Source: Campylobacteraceae bacterium (GTDB taxonomy: Bacteria; Campylobacterota; Campylobacteria; Campylobacterales; Sulfurovaceae). From it: DNA of 21,051 bases. Shown in pieces: positions 7,238-14,467 of the stretch. The notes under the pieces are model-generated. The model saw only the letters and a program-made list of their open reading frames with translations, made no database searches and was not told where the DNA came from. The first letter of the stretch is position 1, and each line of letters begins with the position of its first letter. The stretch lies in assembly GCA_026986085.1 (NCBI GenBank), contig JALSPE010000003.1, positions 1-21,051 on the forward strand, in the 5' to 3' direction. Made by a program: the position numbers and the translations under genes.

Positions 7238-8080
7238 ATGGGCTATAAATCTCTTCTTTTTCTATCTTTTGCAACTTTTTTTGGTGGTTGTAGTATGAGT
7301 AATTTAAATCCATTTTCGCATAAAGAGAAAATTTACTATATTGAGGGTGATGATATAGAGAGTGATGGAACAATAAGAGACTCTAGTAGTGTGATTAAGC
7401 CAAAATCTACAGGACACACAAGTGCTGCAAGATTTAAGGCAACAATGAAGACATATACTGTAAAGGGTAGAACTTATAGCCCTACTTATGTTGGAATTGG
7501 AGATAAGATGAGAGGTATTGCTAGTTGGTATGGACCAGATTTTCATGGACTTCAGACAAGTAATGGAGAGCAGTATAATATGTATGATAAGACTGTTGCT
7601 CATAAGACTTGGCCTATGGATACAATGGTTAAGATTACTAATTTAGATAATGGGAAAAGCACAATAGCTAGAATAAATGATAGAGGACCTTTTGTAGCAG
7701 GTAGGGTTGTTGATTGCTCATACGCTGTTGGTAAAGAGATTGGAATAGATAAGAAGGGGACTTGTAATGTTCAGTTAGAAGTTGTTGGTTTTGCAGGTAA
7801 AGTATATAAACCAAAAGCTGGAAAGGTTGCACCTAAAGTTAAATTAACAAACTTTGGTGTTCAGGTTGGGGCATTTGCTAATATGGATAATGCAAATAGA
7901 GCAAAAGTTAAATATTTAGCTCTAGCTGGTAGTGGAAAAAGAGTAATTATAAAAGATGGTAAAGGTGATAATGGTATAATCTTACATAGAGTTCATGTAA
8001 TGGGATTTGGCTCTAAAGATGAGGCGTTAGACTTTATTAGAGATAATTCAATTGATGGTGGCTTTGTAATAAGAGATTAG
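7238..8080 (+). CDS. rlpA: RlpA-like septal ring lipoprotein with DPBB and SPOR domains
   Basis: The 280-residue protein has a short signal peptide ending in the lipobox FGGC (lipidated C18), so it should be anchored in the outer membrane. The double-psi beta-barrel domain covers about 91-185, with the RlpA hallmark GIASWYGPDFHG (93-104) and RINDRGPF (145-152), which holds the catalytic Asp. A C-terminal SPOR domain (about 205-280) begins FGVQVGAF and binds denuded septal glycan. RlpA enzymes are lytic transglycosylases acting on peptide-free glycan at division sites. AAGGA precedes the ATG by 7 bases. It sits between tatD and hisB; the usual MltD-type partner gene is not beside it. Confidence 0.92.
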   Translation: MGYKSLLFLSFATFFGGCSMSNLNPFSHKEKIYYIEGDDIESDGTIRDSSSVIKPKSTGHTSAARFKATMKTYTVKGRTYSPTYVGIGDKMRGIASWYGPDFHGLQTSNGEQYNMYDKTVAHKTWPMDTMVKITNLDNGKSTIARINDRGPFVAGRVVDCSYAVGKEIGIDKKGTCNVQLEVVGFAGKVYKPKAGKVAPKVKLTNFGVQVGAFANMDNANRAKVKYLALAGSGKRVIIKDGKGDNGIILHRVHVMGFGSKDEALDFIRDNSIDGGFVIRD

Positions 8081-8088
8081 GATATATT

Positions 8089-8664
8089 ATGCAAGAGAAG
8101 AGTAGAGTAACTAAAGAGACAAATATAAGAGTCTCATGTAATATTTATGGGACTGGAGAAGCAGATATCCATACTGGTGTTGGTTTTTTTGACCATATGT
8201 TAGATGCACTAGCTAGACACTCTTTAATAGATTTAACCATTAAGGCTGAAGGTGATTTGCATATAGATGCACACCATACAGTAGAGGATGTTGGTATTGT
8301 TTTAGGTGAGCTTTTGGGAGAGTTAATCTATCCTGTTCAAGGTATTGAGAGATATGGAAATTCAACTGTTGTAATGGATGAGGCTAGTGTTAGTTGTGAT
8401 ATAGATTTGTCAAACAGGGCATATTTGGTTTATGATATTCCTTTTAGACACCAAGGGGTTGGTAATTTTGATTTAGAGCTTATAGAGGAGTTTTTTAAAT
8501 CTTTAGCATTTAAGATGCCTTTAAATCTACATTTAATTTATAATAGGGGTGTAAACTCTCATCATATTGCAGAGGCAACATTTAAAGCTTTTGCAGTTGC
8601 GTTGCGTAGAGCATTAGCAAAAAATGAGAGGGTTGGAGTTCCTAGCACAAAAGGTGTTTTATGA
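8089..8664 (+). CDS. hisB: Imidazoleglycerol-phosphate dehydratase
   Basis: The 191-residue monofunctional HisB dehydrates imidazole glycerol phosphate to imidazole acetol phosphate in histidine synthesis, in the cytoplasm. Visible signatures are GFFDHML (32-38) with metal ligand H36, H44, the DAHHTVEDVG segment (60-69) with H62, H63 and E66, and SHHIAEATFKA (157-167) with H158, H159 and E162. These are the Mn2+ ligands and the two ProSite-type signatures. Length matches the dehydratase alone, without the phosphatase domain of the E. coli protein. It begins 8 bases after rlpA and overlaps kdsC by 4 bases (ATGA), so a histidine gene is embedded in an envelope-biogenesis operon rather than a his operon. 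Confidence 0.97.
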   Translation: MQEKSRVTKETNIRVSCNIYGTGEADIHTGVGFFDHMLDALARHSLIDLTIKAEGDLHIDAHHTVEDVGIVLGELLGELIYPVQGIERYGNSTVVMDEASVSCDIDLSNRAYLVYDIPFRHQGVGNFDLELIEEFFKSLAFKMPLNLHLIYNRGVNSHHIAEATFKAFAVALRRALAKNERVGVPSTKGVL

Positions 8665-9164
8665 GTATAAAACTTTTATTGCTAGATGTTGATGGCACTA
8701 TGACAGATGGTAAAATCTCTTATAGTCAAAGTGGGGAAGAGTTTAAGAGCTTTTGTGTTAAAGATGGCTTGGCAATTGCTAGTTGGATAAGGCTTGGTGG
8801 AGAAGTTGCTGTTATTACTGGTAGAGAGTCTGAAATTGTAGCCAAAAGAGCTAAAGAGCTTGGTATAAAATTTATATATCAGGGTGTCAAAGATAAACAA
8901 AGCAAGGTTGAAGATATTTTAAAAGATTTATCAATTGATTGGAGTAGTGTTGCTGCTATTGGAGATGATTTGAATGACTATTCTATGCTAAAGAGTGCCA
9001 AGCTCTCTTTTACTCCACTTGATGGTGTGCTATTTATTAAAAATAGTGTAGATATTGTATTAAATAGCAAAGGTGGGAATGGAGCTGTTAGAGAGATGAT
9101 AGATTATATATTAGAGCTTGAAGGTAGGCAAAAGGAGTTGCAAAAATTATGGGGCATAGATTAG
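8661..9164 (+). CDS. kdsC: KDO-8-phosphate phosphatase (KdsC, HAD family)
   Basis: The 167-residue small HAD phosphatase has the nucleophile motif LDVDGTMTDG (8-17; D9 and D11), motif II ITGRES (52-57) and motif IV GDDLND (101-106). Absence of a cap domain and the length of about 170 residues fit KdsC, which removes phosphate from Kdo-8-phosphate in LPS inner-core synthesis and acts as a tetramer. Its position immediately before lptC and lptA is the classic kdsC-lptC-lptA arrangement. The ATG overlaps the hisB stop (ATGA), and the 3' end overlaps lptC by 16 bases. KdsC usually has Pro in motif IV (GDDxPD); here it is Asn, a minor departure. Confidence 0.93.
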   Translation: MSIKLLLLDVDGTMTDGKISYSQSGEEFKSFCVKDGLAIASWIRLGGEVAVITGRESEIVAKRAKELGIKFIYQGVKDKQSKVEDILKDLSIDWSSVAAIGDDLNDYSMLKSAKLSFTPLDGVLFIKNSVDIVLNSKGGNGAVREMIDYILELEGRQKELQKLWGID

Positions 9165-9670
9165 AGTATTTTTTAGCTATTGTTCTACTTGCTGTATTGG
9201 CAACTCCTAGTTTTTTAAAGGTTGATAAGTTTAAGAATGAAAATAGGGTAGTTAGCTCCAATAAGAGCACAGAGATTAAAGATTTTACTCAATATGATAT
9301 AAACAGAACTTCAATTGAGTATAGATTAACAGCTAATTTAGCAGAAAAAAGAGGCGACTCTTGGTATTTGGCTAATCCAGAGATAATAAATGGTGATATT
9401 AAGAGTTTAAGAGCTAAAAGATCCGTATCTAAAGGGAATAAGATTACATTTATAGATAATGTAGTGATGGTAAAAGATGATGGCAAGAGATATAACTCTC
9501 AAAAGGCTATTTATGATACAGAAACAAAAGTAGTTACAACTCCTAACAGATTTACAATATCTAAGGAGTATGATATGGTTAATGGAGTGAATATGAAGTA
9601 TAACTCTGTGACAAAAGAGACAAAAGCTAAAAATGTAAAAGCTACATTTGTTTTAAAAAAAAGTGATTAA
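9149..9670 (+). CDS. lptC: LPS export ABC transporter periplasmic protein LptC
   Basis: The 173-residue protein has one N-terminal membrane helix (about 6-24) and a periplasmic beta-jellyroll domain with the LptC-like run IEYRLTANLAEKRGDSWYL (56-74), then repeated beta-strand pairs such as NKITFIDNVVMVKDDGKRY. LptC links the LptBFG transporter in the inner membrane to LptA, passing LPS across the periplasm. The start overlaps kdsC by 16 bases, and AAGGAG (9132-9137) lies 11 bases upstream. Sequence conservation in this family is weak, so the call rests on topology, size and the kdsC-lptC-lptA order. The gene is separated from lptA by 233 bases containing a foldback element. Confidence 0.88.
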   Translation: MGHRLEYFLAIVLLAVLATPSFLKVDKFKNENRVVSSNKSTEIKDFTQYDINRTSIEYRLTANLAEKRGDSWYLANPEIINGDIKSLRAKRSVSKGNKITFIDNVVMVKDDGKRYNSQKAIYDTETKVVTTPNRFTISKEYDMVNGVNMKYNSVTKETKAKNVKATFVLKKSD

Positions 9671-9720
9671 TTTCTCTTCAATTGTATAAAATTTTGCTAT
9701 TTTAGCTATAATTTAATTTA

Positions 9721-9883
9721 TAGACTTCTTTCAAAACTCAATGAAAGAGTATATTAGTTATTGCGCATCATCTTTAATTTGGTATCTTTTTGAATTAGCT
9801 AAGGCTACTCCTTCAAAGATACAAAATAAAATATAATATGCACTAAAAAATATTCTCAATTAATGAGTTTTGCAAGAAGTCTA
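9721..9883. mobile_element. 163-bp foldback MITE-like element between lptC and lptA
   Basis: The ends TAGACTTCTTTCAAAACTCA (9721-9740) and its inverse (9864-9883) match at 19 of 20 positions. The inverted match continues without gaps for about 69 bases per arm (about 53 of 69 identical by my hand alignment: 9721-9789 against 9815-9883), leaving a 25-base centre. There is no coding capacity. The outermost bases are TA on both sides (TA-GACTTC and GAAGTC-TA), compatible with a TA target duplication as made by IS630/Tc1 and some IS5-group elements. A MITE mobilised by a full-length relative elsewhere is the best reading; a long transcribed hairpin is the alternative. Confidence 0.7.
9832..9837 (+). 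promoter_or_regulatory. TATAAT inside the foldback element, pointing at lptA
   Basis: A perfect TATAAT lies in the right arm, 67 bases before the lptA start, with TTCAAA (9812-9817) 14 bases upstream, a short spacer. It could supply lptA and downstream genes with their own promoter after the insertion. Candidate only. Confidence 0.3.
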
Positions 9884-9903
9884 ATTAAGTAAAGGGGATT
9901 TTA

Positions 9904-10365
9904 ATGAGAAAGGTATCGTTAATTATAGCAATATCTACAATGGTAATTCTTGGAGGAAACTTAGAGATTACTTCTGATGATTTTTTCTATAAAGATGGGG
10001 ATAGTAAAGCTACATTTTCTGGTAATGTAGTTGCTAAAGAGAGTAAAAATTTAATAAATAGTAATAAGCTTTTGGTTTTTTTAGACAGTAATAGTGAAGC
10101 AAATAAGTATAAAGCAATAGGTAATGTATATTTTGAGATTGTTAATCCTAAAAAAGATATAAATGGAACTTGCGATACATTAACATATCTTCCTAAAGAG
10201 GATAAGTATATCTTAAATGGAAAGGTTAAGATAGAAGATAGAAGAAACAAAAGAAAAGTTTTTGGAGATGAGATAATAGTTGATAATAAAAAGGGAACAT
10301 CTTATGCCAATAGTAAAGGTAAAAAACCTGTAAAATTTATATTTAAAATTAAGAGTAACAAATAG
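9904..10365 (+). CDS. lptA: LPS transport periplasmic protein LptA (OstA-like)
   Basis: The 153-residue protein has an N-terminal signal peptide (core about 4-17) and then the repeated beta-strand pattern of the OstA/LptA jellyroll: FYKDGDSKATFSGNVVAKE (28-46) and YKAIGNVYFEI, then YILNGKVKIEDRR and VFGDEIIVDNKKG. LptA oligomers form the periplasmic bridge that moves LPS from LptC to the outer-membrane LptDE complex. AAAGGGG (9891-9897) sets the ATG at 9904. The stop overlaps the engB GTG by one base. Length is normal, so the upstream insertion left the coding sequence intact. Confidence 0.9.
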   Translation: MRKVSLIIAISTMVILGGNLEITSDDFFYKDGDSKATFSGNVVAKESKNLINSNKLLVFLDSNSEANKYKAIGNVYFEIVNPKKDINGTCDTLTYLPKEDKYILNGKVKIEDRRNKRKVFGDEIIVDNKKGTSYANSKGKKPVKFIFKIKSNK

Positions 10366-10982
10366 TGAATAAAGATAATCCAAGAGTTGTTAAAGCAGAG
10401 TTTATAAAGTCTGCTCAAAGTATTGTTGATAGTGTTGATGAGAGTAGAAGTGAAGTGGTTTTTATGGGGCGCTCAAATGTGGGAAAAAGTTCTACAATAA
10501 ATCTATTAACAAATAGGAAAAACCTTGCTAAAAGCTCATCTACTCCAGGGAAAACCCAGTTGATTAACTTTTTTGATATCGAGTATTTATATAAAGATGA
10601 CAGATACCCTCTTTATTTTGTTGATTTGCCTGGATTTGGATATGCGAGGGTATCTAAGAGCACAAAAGAGATTTGGCAAAAGAATCTATTGGAGTTTATT
10701 AAAAATAGAGTAGCAATAAGAATTTATATTCATTTAAGAGATGCAAGGCACCCTAATACAGATATTGATAATAGGGTAGAGAAGTTTTTAAAAGATAATT
10801 TAAGAGATGATCAGAAATTATTAACTGTTTTTACAAAAGGAGATAAGTTAAAACAGAAAGATAGAGCAAAGTTAAAGAGAGAGTATCCAAACTCTATAGT
10901 TATATCTAACTTAAAAAAAGAGGGGCAAGATAGAGTTCATAAAGAGATATTAAATTATGTTTTTGGAGTTGAATTTGATTGA
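10365..10982 (+). CDS. engB: Ribosome biogenesis GTPase EngB (YsxC/YihA)
   Basis: This 205-residue TRAFAC GTPase shows G1 GRSNVGKSS (35-43), G2 with PGKTQ (61-65), G3 DLPGFGYA (87-94) and G4 TKGDK (157-161), in the order and spacing of EngB. The protein binds the 50S precursor and is needed for large-subunit assembly. The start is GTG at 10365, which shares its G with the lptA TAG stop, so translation is probably coupled. EngB after lptA is the conserved order in Campylobacterota. The 3' end overlaps the acetyltransferase gene. Confidence 0.96.
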   Translation: MNKDNPRVVKAEFIKSAQSIVDSVDESRSEVVFMGRSNVGKSSTINLLTNRKNLAKSSSTPGKTQLINFFDIEYLYKDDRYPLYFVDLPGFGYARVSKSTKEIWQKNLLEFIKNRVAIRIYIHLRDARHPNTDIDNRVEKFLKDNLRDDQKLLTVFTKGDKLKQKDRAKLKREYPNSIVISNLKKEGQDRVHKEILNYVFGVEFD

Positions 10983-11433
10983 GCTAAAAAAGGCAAAGCT
11001 TAGAGATATAAAAGCTATGCAAGAGTTGGTAGAGAGTGAAGTTAAAGATGGCGTAATTTTGCGAAGAAGTGATGATGAGTTAGCTACAAATATTAGAAGT
11101 TATATATTAGCATATAAAGATGATAAATTGATAGGTTACGCTGCACTTCATATACACTCTCCAAAATTGGCAGAGATTAGAAGTTTAATAGTCGATGAAG
11201 TAGCTAGAGGTTTGGGTGCTGGTAGAGATATTGTTGAGTATTGTAAAAAAGAGGCAAAAGAGTTAGGGGTAGAGGAGATATTGGTTTTGACTTATATCTC
11301 TGATTTTTTTAAAAAGTTAGGTTTTGAAGAGATAGAAAAAGAGAAAATTCCAGACCATAAGATATGGTTAGATTGCGTTAAGTGTATTCATTTTCCTGTT
11401 TGTAATGAGATATCTTTAATTTATAAAGTATAA
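10975..11433 (+). CDS. GNAT acetyltransferase, ArgA-like short N-acetylglutamate synthase
   Basis: A GNAT fold of about 150 residues. Counting from the ATG at 10957, the acetyl-CoA loop RGLGAGR is at 84-90, preceded by AEIRSLIVD, and followed by LTYISDFFKKLGFEE (111-125). A C-terminal Cys cluster, C140, C143 and C149 in a CxxC-x5-C pattern, is a feature I associate with the short stand-alone N-acetylglutamate synthases (first step of arginine synthesis, glutamate plus acetyl-CoA). An ATG at 10957 is in frame, but the TTG at 10975, 6 bases after GGAG (10965-10968), fits the ribosome binding site better and gives the usual MIELKKAKLRD N terminus. It overlaps engB by 8 bases. Substrate is inferred; another amino-acid N-acetyltransferase is possible. 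Confidence 0.8.
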   Translation: MIELKKAKLRDIKAMQELVESEVKDGVILRRSDDELATNIRSYILAYKDDKLIGYAALHIHSPKLAEIRSLIVDEVARGLGAGRDIVEYCKKEAKELGVEEILVLTYISDFFKKLGFEEIEKEKIPDHKIWLDCVKCIHFPVCNEISLIYKV

Positions 11434-11444
11434 GGATTTATTTA

Positions 11445-11891
11445 GTGATTAATAGGGTTATTGACATATTGATATTTCTATTATGGTTGGCAATTGTTAT
11501 AATATACCCTATGCTAATTTCTATGTATGTTACTATGCCTCTGTTTATTGGGTTTTCGGGATTGATGTTTATAATTGGATTGGAGGAAGATAACTACTGG
11601 AAGGTTGTTTTTTCTCTTATTTATATGATTAATTTAGAGATTAATCTATCTTTGCCAATACTTTTAATTGTTATTGCAATTACAATTTTTTACTTTTTAA
11701 TTAGAACTAGATTAAATTTTTTAAAGCTTTGTCCAGTTTGTATTAAAATATCTACAGTTTTATTTATTAATTTAATCTATTTTTTACTACTTTTTGCTTA
11801 TGATATGATTAATGCTCAAAGTAGTGTTAATTATGATTCGTTTATACTCTTCTCTCTACTCTATGATATTATTGCGGCGGTGCTTATATGA
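11445..11891 (+). CDS. Small polytopic membrane protein upstream of mrdA
   Basis: The 148-residue protein is strongly hydrophobic with about five candidate membrane spans (near residues 8-28, 30-46, 55-63 with 69-87, 100-120, 130-148) and few charged loops. I cannot assign a family by motif. A CPVC pair at 96-99 is noticeable. The GTG start at 11445 follows AAGGA (11432-11436), and the end overlaps mrdA by 4 bases (ATGA), so it is very likely made together with PBP2. A protein of this kind occupies the same slot in other Campylobacterota (the Cj0651 position, from memory). A size and topology like MreD, next to PBP2, suggest a role in the elongation machinery, but that is inference. Confidence 0.75.
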   Translation: MINRVIDILIFLLWLAIVIIYPMLISMYVTMPLFIGFSGLMFIIGLEEDNYWKVVFSLIYMINLEINLSLPILLIVIAITIFYFLIRTRLNFLKLCPVCIKISTVLFINLIYFLLLFAYDMINAQSSVNYDSFILFSLLYDIIAAVLI

Positions 11892-13705
11892 AGTATAAGT
11901 TAATAACTATTTTAATGGTAGCTATATGGGCACTATTAATAAATAGGTTATATGAGATTAGTATAAAATCTAACTACTTTTATGAGAGGTTAGCCAAAGA
12001 GAATGTAGAGCAAAAGAGCTTTATTAAACCAACTAGAGGCGAGATATTAGATAGAAATGGAAATTTATTAGCGAGTAATAAAATTGGTTTTTCAGTATCT
12101 ATGAAACCTCATTTAAAGATTGATAGCCAAGAGTTTAATAATACGCTAGATATACTTAATAGCTCTTTTAAAGATTTGAATTTAACGGTAATTAAAAAGG
12201 TATATAAAAAAAATAGGTCAGCGTATAACCATAAATATATTACTATAATAGATTTTATAAATTATGATGATATGTTAAAAGTTTATCCAAAATTGACTCT
12301 ATTAGATACAATAAAAATTGATGCAGCTACTAAGAGATACTACCCTTATGGAAAATATCTATCTCATGTTATTGGGTATATTGGCAAGGCAAATAAAAAA
12401 GATGTTGCAAAAGATGAAGTTGTTAAAGAGGTAGGAAAAGTTGGCAAGGCTGGATTAGAGAGGTATTACAATAGAGTATTAGAAGGAGAGTTAGGCTCTA
12501 GGGTTGTTAAGGTAAATGCATATAATAAAGAGATAGAGGAGCTTAAACATATAAAAGCAAAGAGTAATAGAGATTTAAAGCTTAGTTTGGATGTAAATTT
12601 ACAGAAGTTTATATATGATAGTTTAGATGGGAAAGCTGCTGTTGTTATTGTCATGAAAACTTCTGGAGAGTTATTAGCAGCAGTTAGCACACCTAGTTAT
12701 GATCCAAATCTATTTGTAGATGGAATAAGTTCTAAAGAGTGGAAGAAGATACAGAGTAATTTGGAGCATCCATTTACAAATAAGTTGGTTCATGCACTAT
12801 ACCCCCCTGGTTCTACAATTAAGATGGGTGTTGCACTAGCAACTGCAAAAGAGGCTGGAGGATTTGTTTTAAAGCATGAATTTTGTAGAGGATTTATAAG
12901 AATTGGAAAGAGTAAACATAAGTTTAGGTGTTGGTCTCACTGGGGTCATGGTGATGTAGATTTAAGAAAATCGATAAGAGAGAGTTGTGATGTTTTTTAC
13001 TACAATAAAGCTTTACATATAGGTATAGATAATTTATCTAAAGATTTAAATTTGATAGGTCTTGGAGTAAAAACAGGCGTTGATTTACCAAGAGAGTATA
13101 AGGGTATAATTCCAAATAAAAAGTGGAAGCGAAAGAGGTATAAGCAGAGTTGGTATAAAGGAGAGACTGTAATTGCGGCTATTGGGCAAGGGTATGATAA
13201 TGTAAGTGTTATGCAAATTGCAAGATATACAGCCTTTTTGGCAACTGGATACTTAGTAACTCCTCATTTTGCAACACTAATTGATGAAAAGCCTTATAGT
13301 CAAAAGTCAAAAAAGATAGAGTTTAATAGAGCTATATTTAATATAGTTAGAAATGGAATGTATGATGTTTGTAACAATAAGAGAGGAACAGCTTACAGGG
13401 CACTACATGATTTGCCAATAGTAGTTGCTGGAAAAACTGGAACTGCTCAGGTAGCTTCAATAGCGCAAGATGTTAAAAAGAGAGTAAAAGAGGAGGATTT
13501 ATCTTACTTTAGACGCTCACACGCTTGGCTGACAACATATGCTCCATTTAAAAAACCTAAATATGTTGTATCTATAATTGTAGAGCATGGAGGACATGGT
13601 GGTTCAACTGCTGGACCAATTGCAGCTAAAATTTATAGATGGATGTATCAAGAGGGATACTTTGGCAAAAAATCGCTACCTCATTTATTAAAAGATATCT
13701 ACTAA
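11888..13705 (+). CDS. mrdA: Penicillin-binding protein 2 (peptidoglycan D,D-transpeptidase)
   Basis: This 605-residue class B PBP has one N-terminal membrane helix (about 4-20), a pedestal domain (about 40-215) with IKPTRGEILDRNG (46-58), and a transpeptidase domain (about 230-590). Active-site motifs are complete: SxxK as PPGSTIK (S309, K312), SxN as SCD (S366) and KTG as AGKTGTAQ (K516-G518). SCD is the form typical of elongation PBP2 rather than division PBP3. PBP2 cross-links peptidoglycan during cylinder growth with RodA and MreC. It overlaps the preceding membrane protein by 4 bases and closes the plus-strand cluster; no rodA is in the window. Confidence 0.95.
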   Translation: MKYKLITILMVAIWALLINRLYEISIKSNYFYERLAKENVEQKSFIKPTRGEILDRNGNLLASNKIGFSVSMKPHLKIDSQEFNNTLDILNSSFKDLNLTVIKKVYKKNRSAYNHKYITIIDFINYDDMLKVYPKLTLLDTIKIDAATKRYYPYGKYLSHVIGYIGKANKKDVAKDEVVKEVGKVGKAGLERYYNRVLEGELGSRVVKVNAYNKEIEELKHIKAKSNRDLKLSLDVNLQKFIYDSLDGKAAVVIVMKTSGELLAAVSTPSYDPNLFVDGISSKEWKKIQSNLEHPFTNKLVHALYPPGSTIKMGVALATAKEAGGFVLKHEFCRGFIRIGKSKHKFRCWSHWGHGDVDLRKSIRESCDVFYYNKALHIGIDNLSKDLNLIGLGVKTGVDLPREYKGIIPNKKWKRKRYKQSWYKGETVIAAIGQGYDNVSVMQIARYTAFLATGYLVTPHFATLIDEKPYSQKSKKIEFNRAIFNIVRNGMYDVCNNKRGTAYRALHDLPIVVAGKTGTAQVASIAQDVKKRVKEEDLSYFRRSHAWLTTYAPFKKPKYVVSIIVEHGGHGGSTAGPIAAKIYRWMYQEGYFGKKSLPHLLKDIY

Positions 13706-13793
13706 CTTGAGTTTTATAATTTTAACTTTTGTATGTTGTAATATAACTAAAAATACCACACAATAAGTGTTTAAGTGATATTCATAATAGCCC

Positions 13794-13890
13794 TTGACAT
13801 TGTATATTAATTTTTTTTAAGTAACTATTACAATGGCACTGTTTGCCTTAAAATATAAGTTATTTAGAGTATTGTATATCTATGATACTC
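13794..13890. other. Spacer between mrdA and the asparaginase gene, with -35-like box and hairpin
   Basis: The 193 bases 13706-13898 separate converging genes. They contain an isolated TTGACA (13794-13799) without a well-spaced -10, a T8 run (13811-13818), and a hairpin GAGTAT (13867-13872)/ATACTC (13885-13890) nine bases beyond the asparaginase stop in its own direction. The hairpin could end that minus-strand transcript, though no T-tract follows. No gene is evident; a small RNA cannot be excluded. Confidence 0.3.
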
Positions 13891-13898
13891 CGTCGAAC

Positions 13899-14390
13899 TC
13901 AGGTTATTATTTGAAACTTTCCTACTTTTCTATTTTTTTCTACTCTATTATATCTATCTACTACTGAATTTAATGCAATATATATACCATTAGATGCTAA
14001 TTTGGAGTAACCTATAGCTTGTGCTAAATTTGCAGTTGCTTCTATTGGGTCTATTGAAAAAGGCACCATAGCACCAGTTAAAACAATAACTTTATTTAAA
14101 TTTGCATCATTTAAATATTTGGCAGTTATATCTATTGTATCTGTTCCGTGAATGATAATATATCTATCGTAATTTAACTTTTTAATTGTTTTAAGTAACT
14201 CTTCTCTATCTTTTATTGTAAAATCAAGTGAATCTTTATTGATAATATTTATAAAATTTAGCTTTGCTAACCAAGAGTTCTCTATTGTTTTAAGAGAGTT
14301 ATTGTTAGTATCTATATCTAAATTACCAGTTAATCTGTTATATATTTTGTTGAATGTTCCACCTGTTGAGATAATTATAGTTCCTTTCAT
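13899..14390 (-). CDS. Short asparaginase-domain protein
   Basis: The 163-residue protein is the N-terminal asparaginase/glutaminase domain only; typical L-asparaginases are about 330 residues. Key motifs are STGGT (8-12, nucleophile-type T12), HGTDT (81-85, T83 and D84) and VLTGAMVP (103-110). The end, near RYNRVEKNRKVGKFQ, resembles the natural C terminus of stand-alone short asparaginase-domain proteins found in Campylobacterota and gammaproteobacteria, so I do not think it is a truncation. The C-terminal domain that completes the active site in classical enzymes is missing, so activity on asparagine is uncertain. AAGGA lies 7 bases before the ATG. It diverges from fabI, sharing a 77-base control region. 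Confidence 0.82.
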   Translation of the reverse strand: MKGTIIISTGGTFNKIYNRLTGNLDIDTNNNSLKTIENSWLAKLNFINIINKDSLDFTIKDREELLKTIKKLNYDRYIIIHGTDTIDITAKYLNDANLNKVIVLTGAMVPFSIDPIEATANLAQAIGYSKLASNGIYIALNSVVDRYNRVEKNRKVGKFQIIT

Positions 14391-14433
14391 AATGTTTCCT
14401 TTTGAAAAATATATGAGAATAATATCAACTTTA

Positions 14434-14442
14434 TGTTAAAAT
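14434..14442 (+). promoter_or_regulatory. Extended -10 for fabI
   Basis: TGTTAAAAT (14434-14442) is a TGn-TAAAAT extended -10, one base off consensus and 26 bases before the fabI ATG. It lies in the 77-base gap between the divergent asparaginase gene and fabI. Confidence 0.45.
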
Positions 14443-14467
14443 ATGAAAAATTTTTTAAGGATTGTAT

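Noticed and set aside
14239..14439. 66-codon plus-strand ORF opposite the asparaginase gene
   Set aside because: Antisense shadow overlapping the fabI promoter region; the minus-strand asparaginase motifs are unambiguous.
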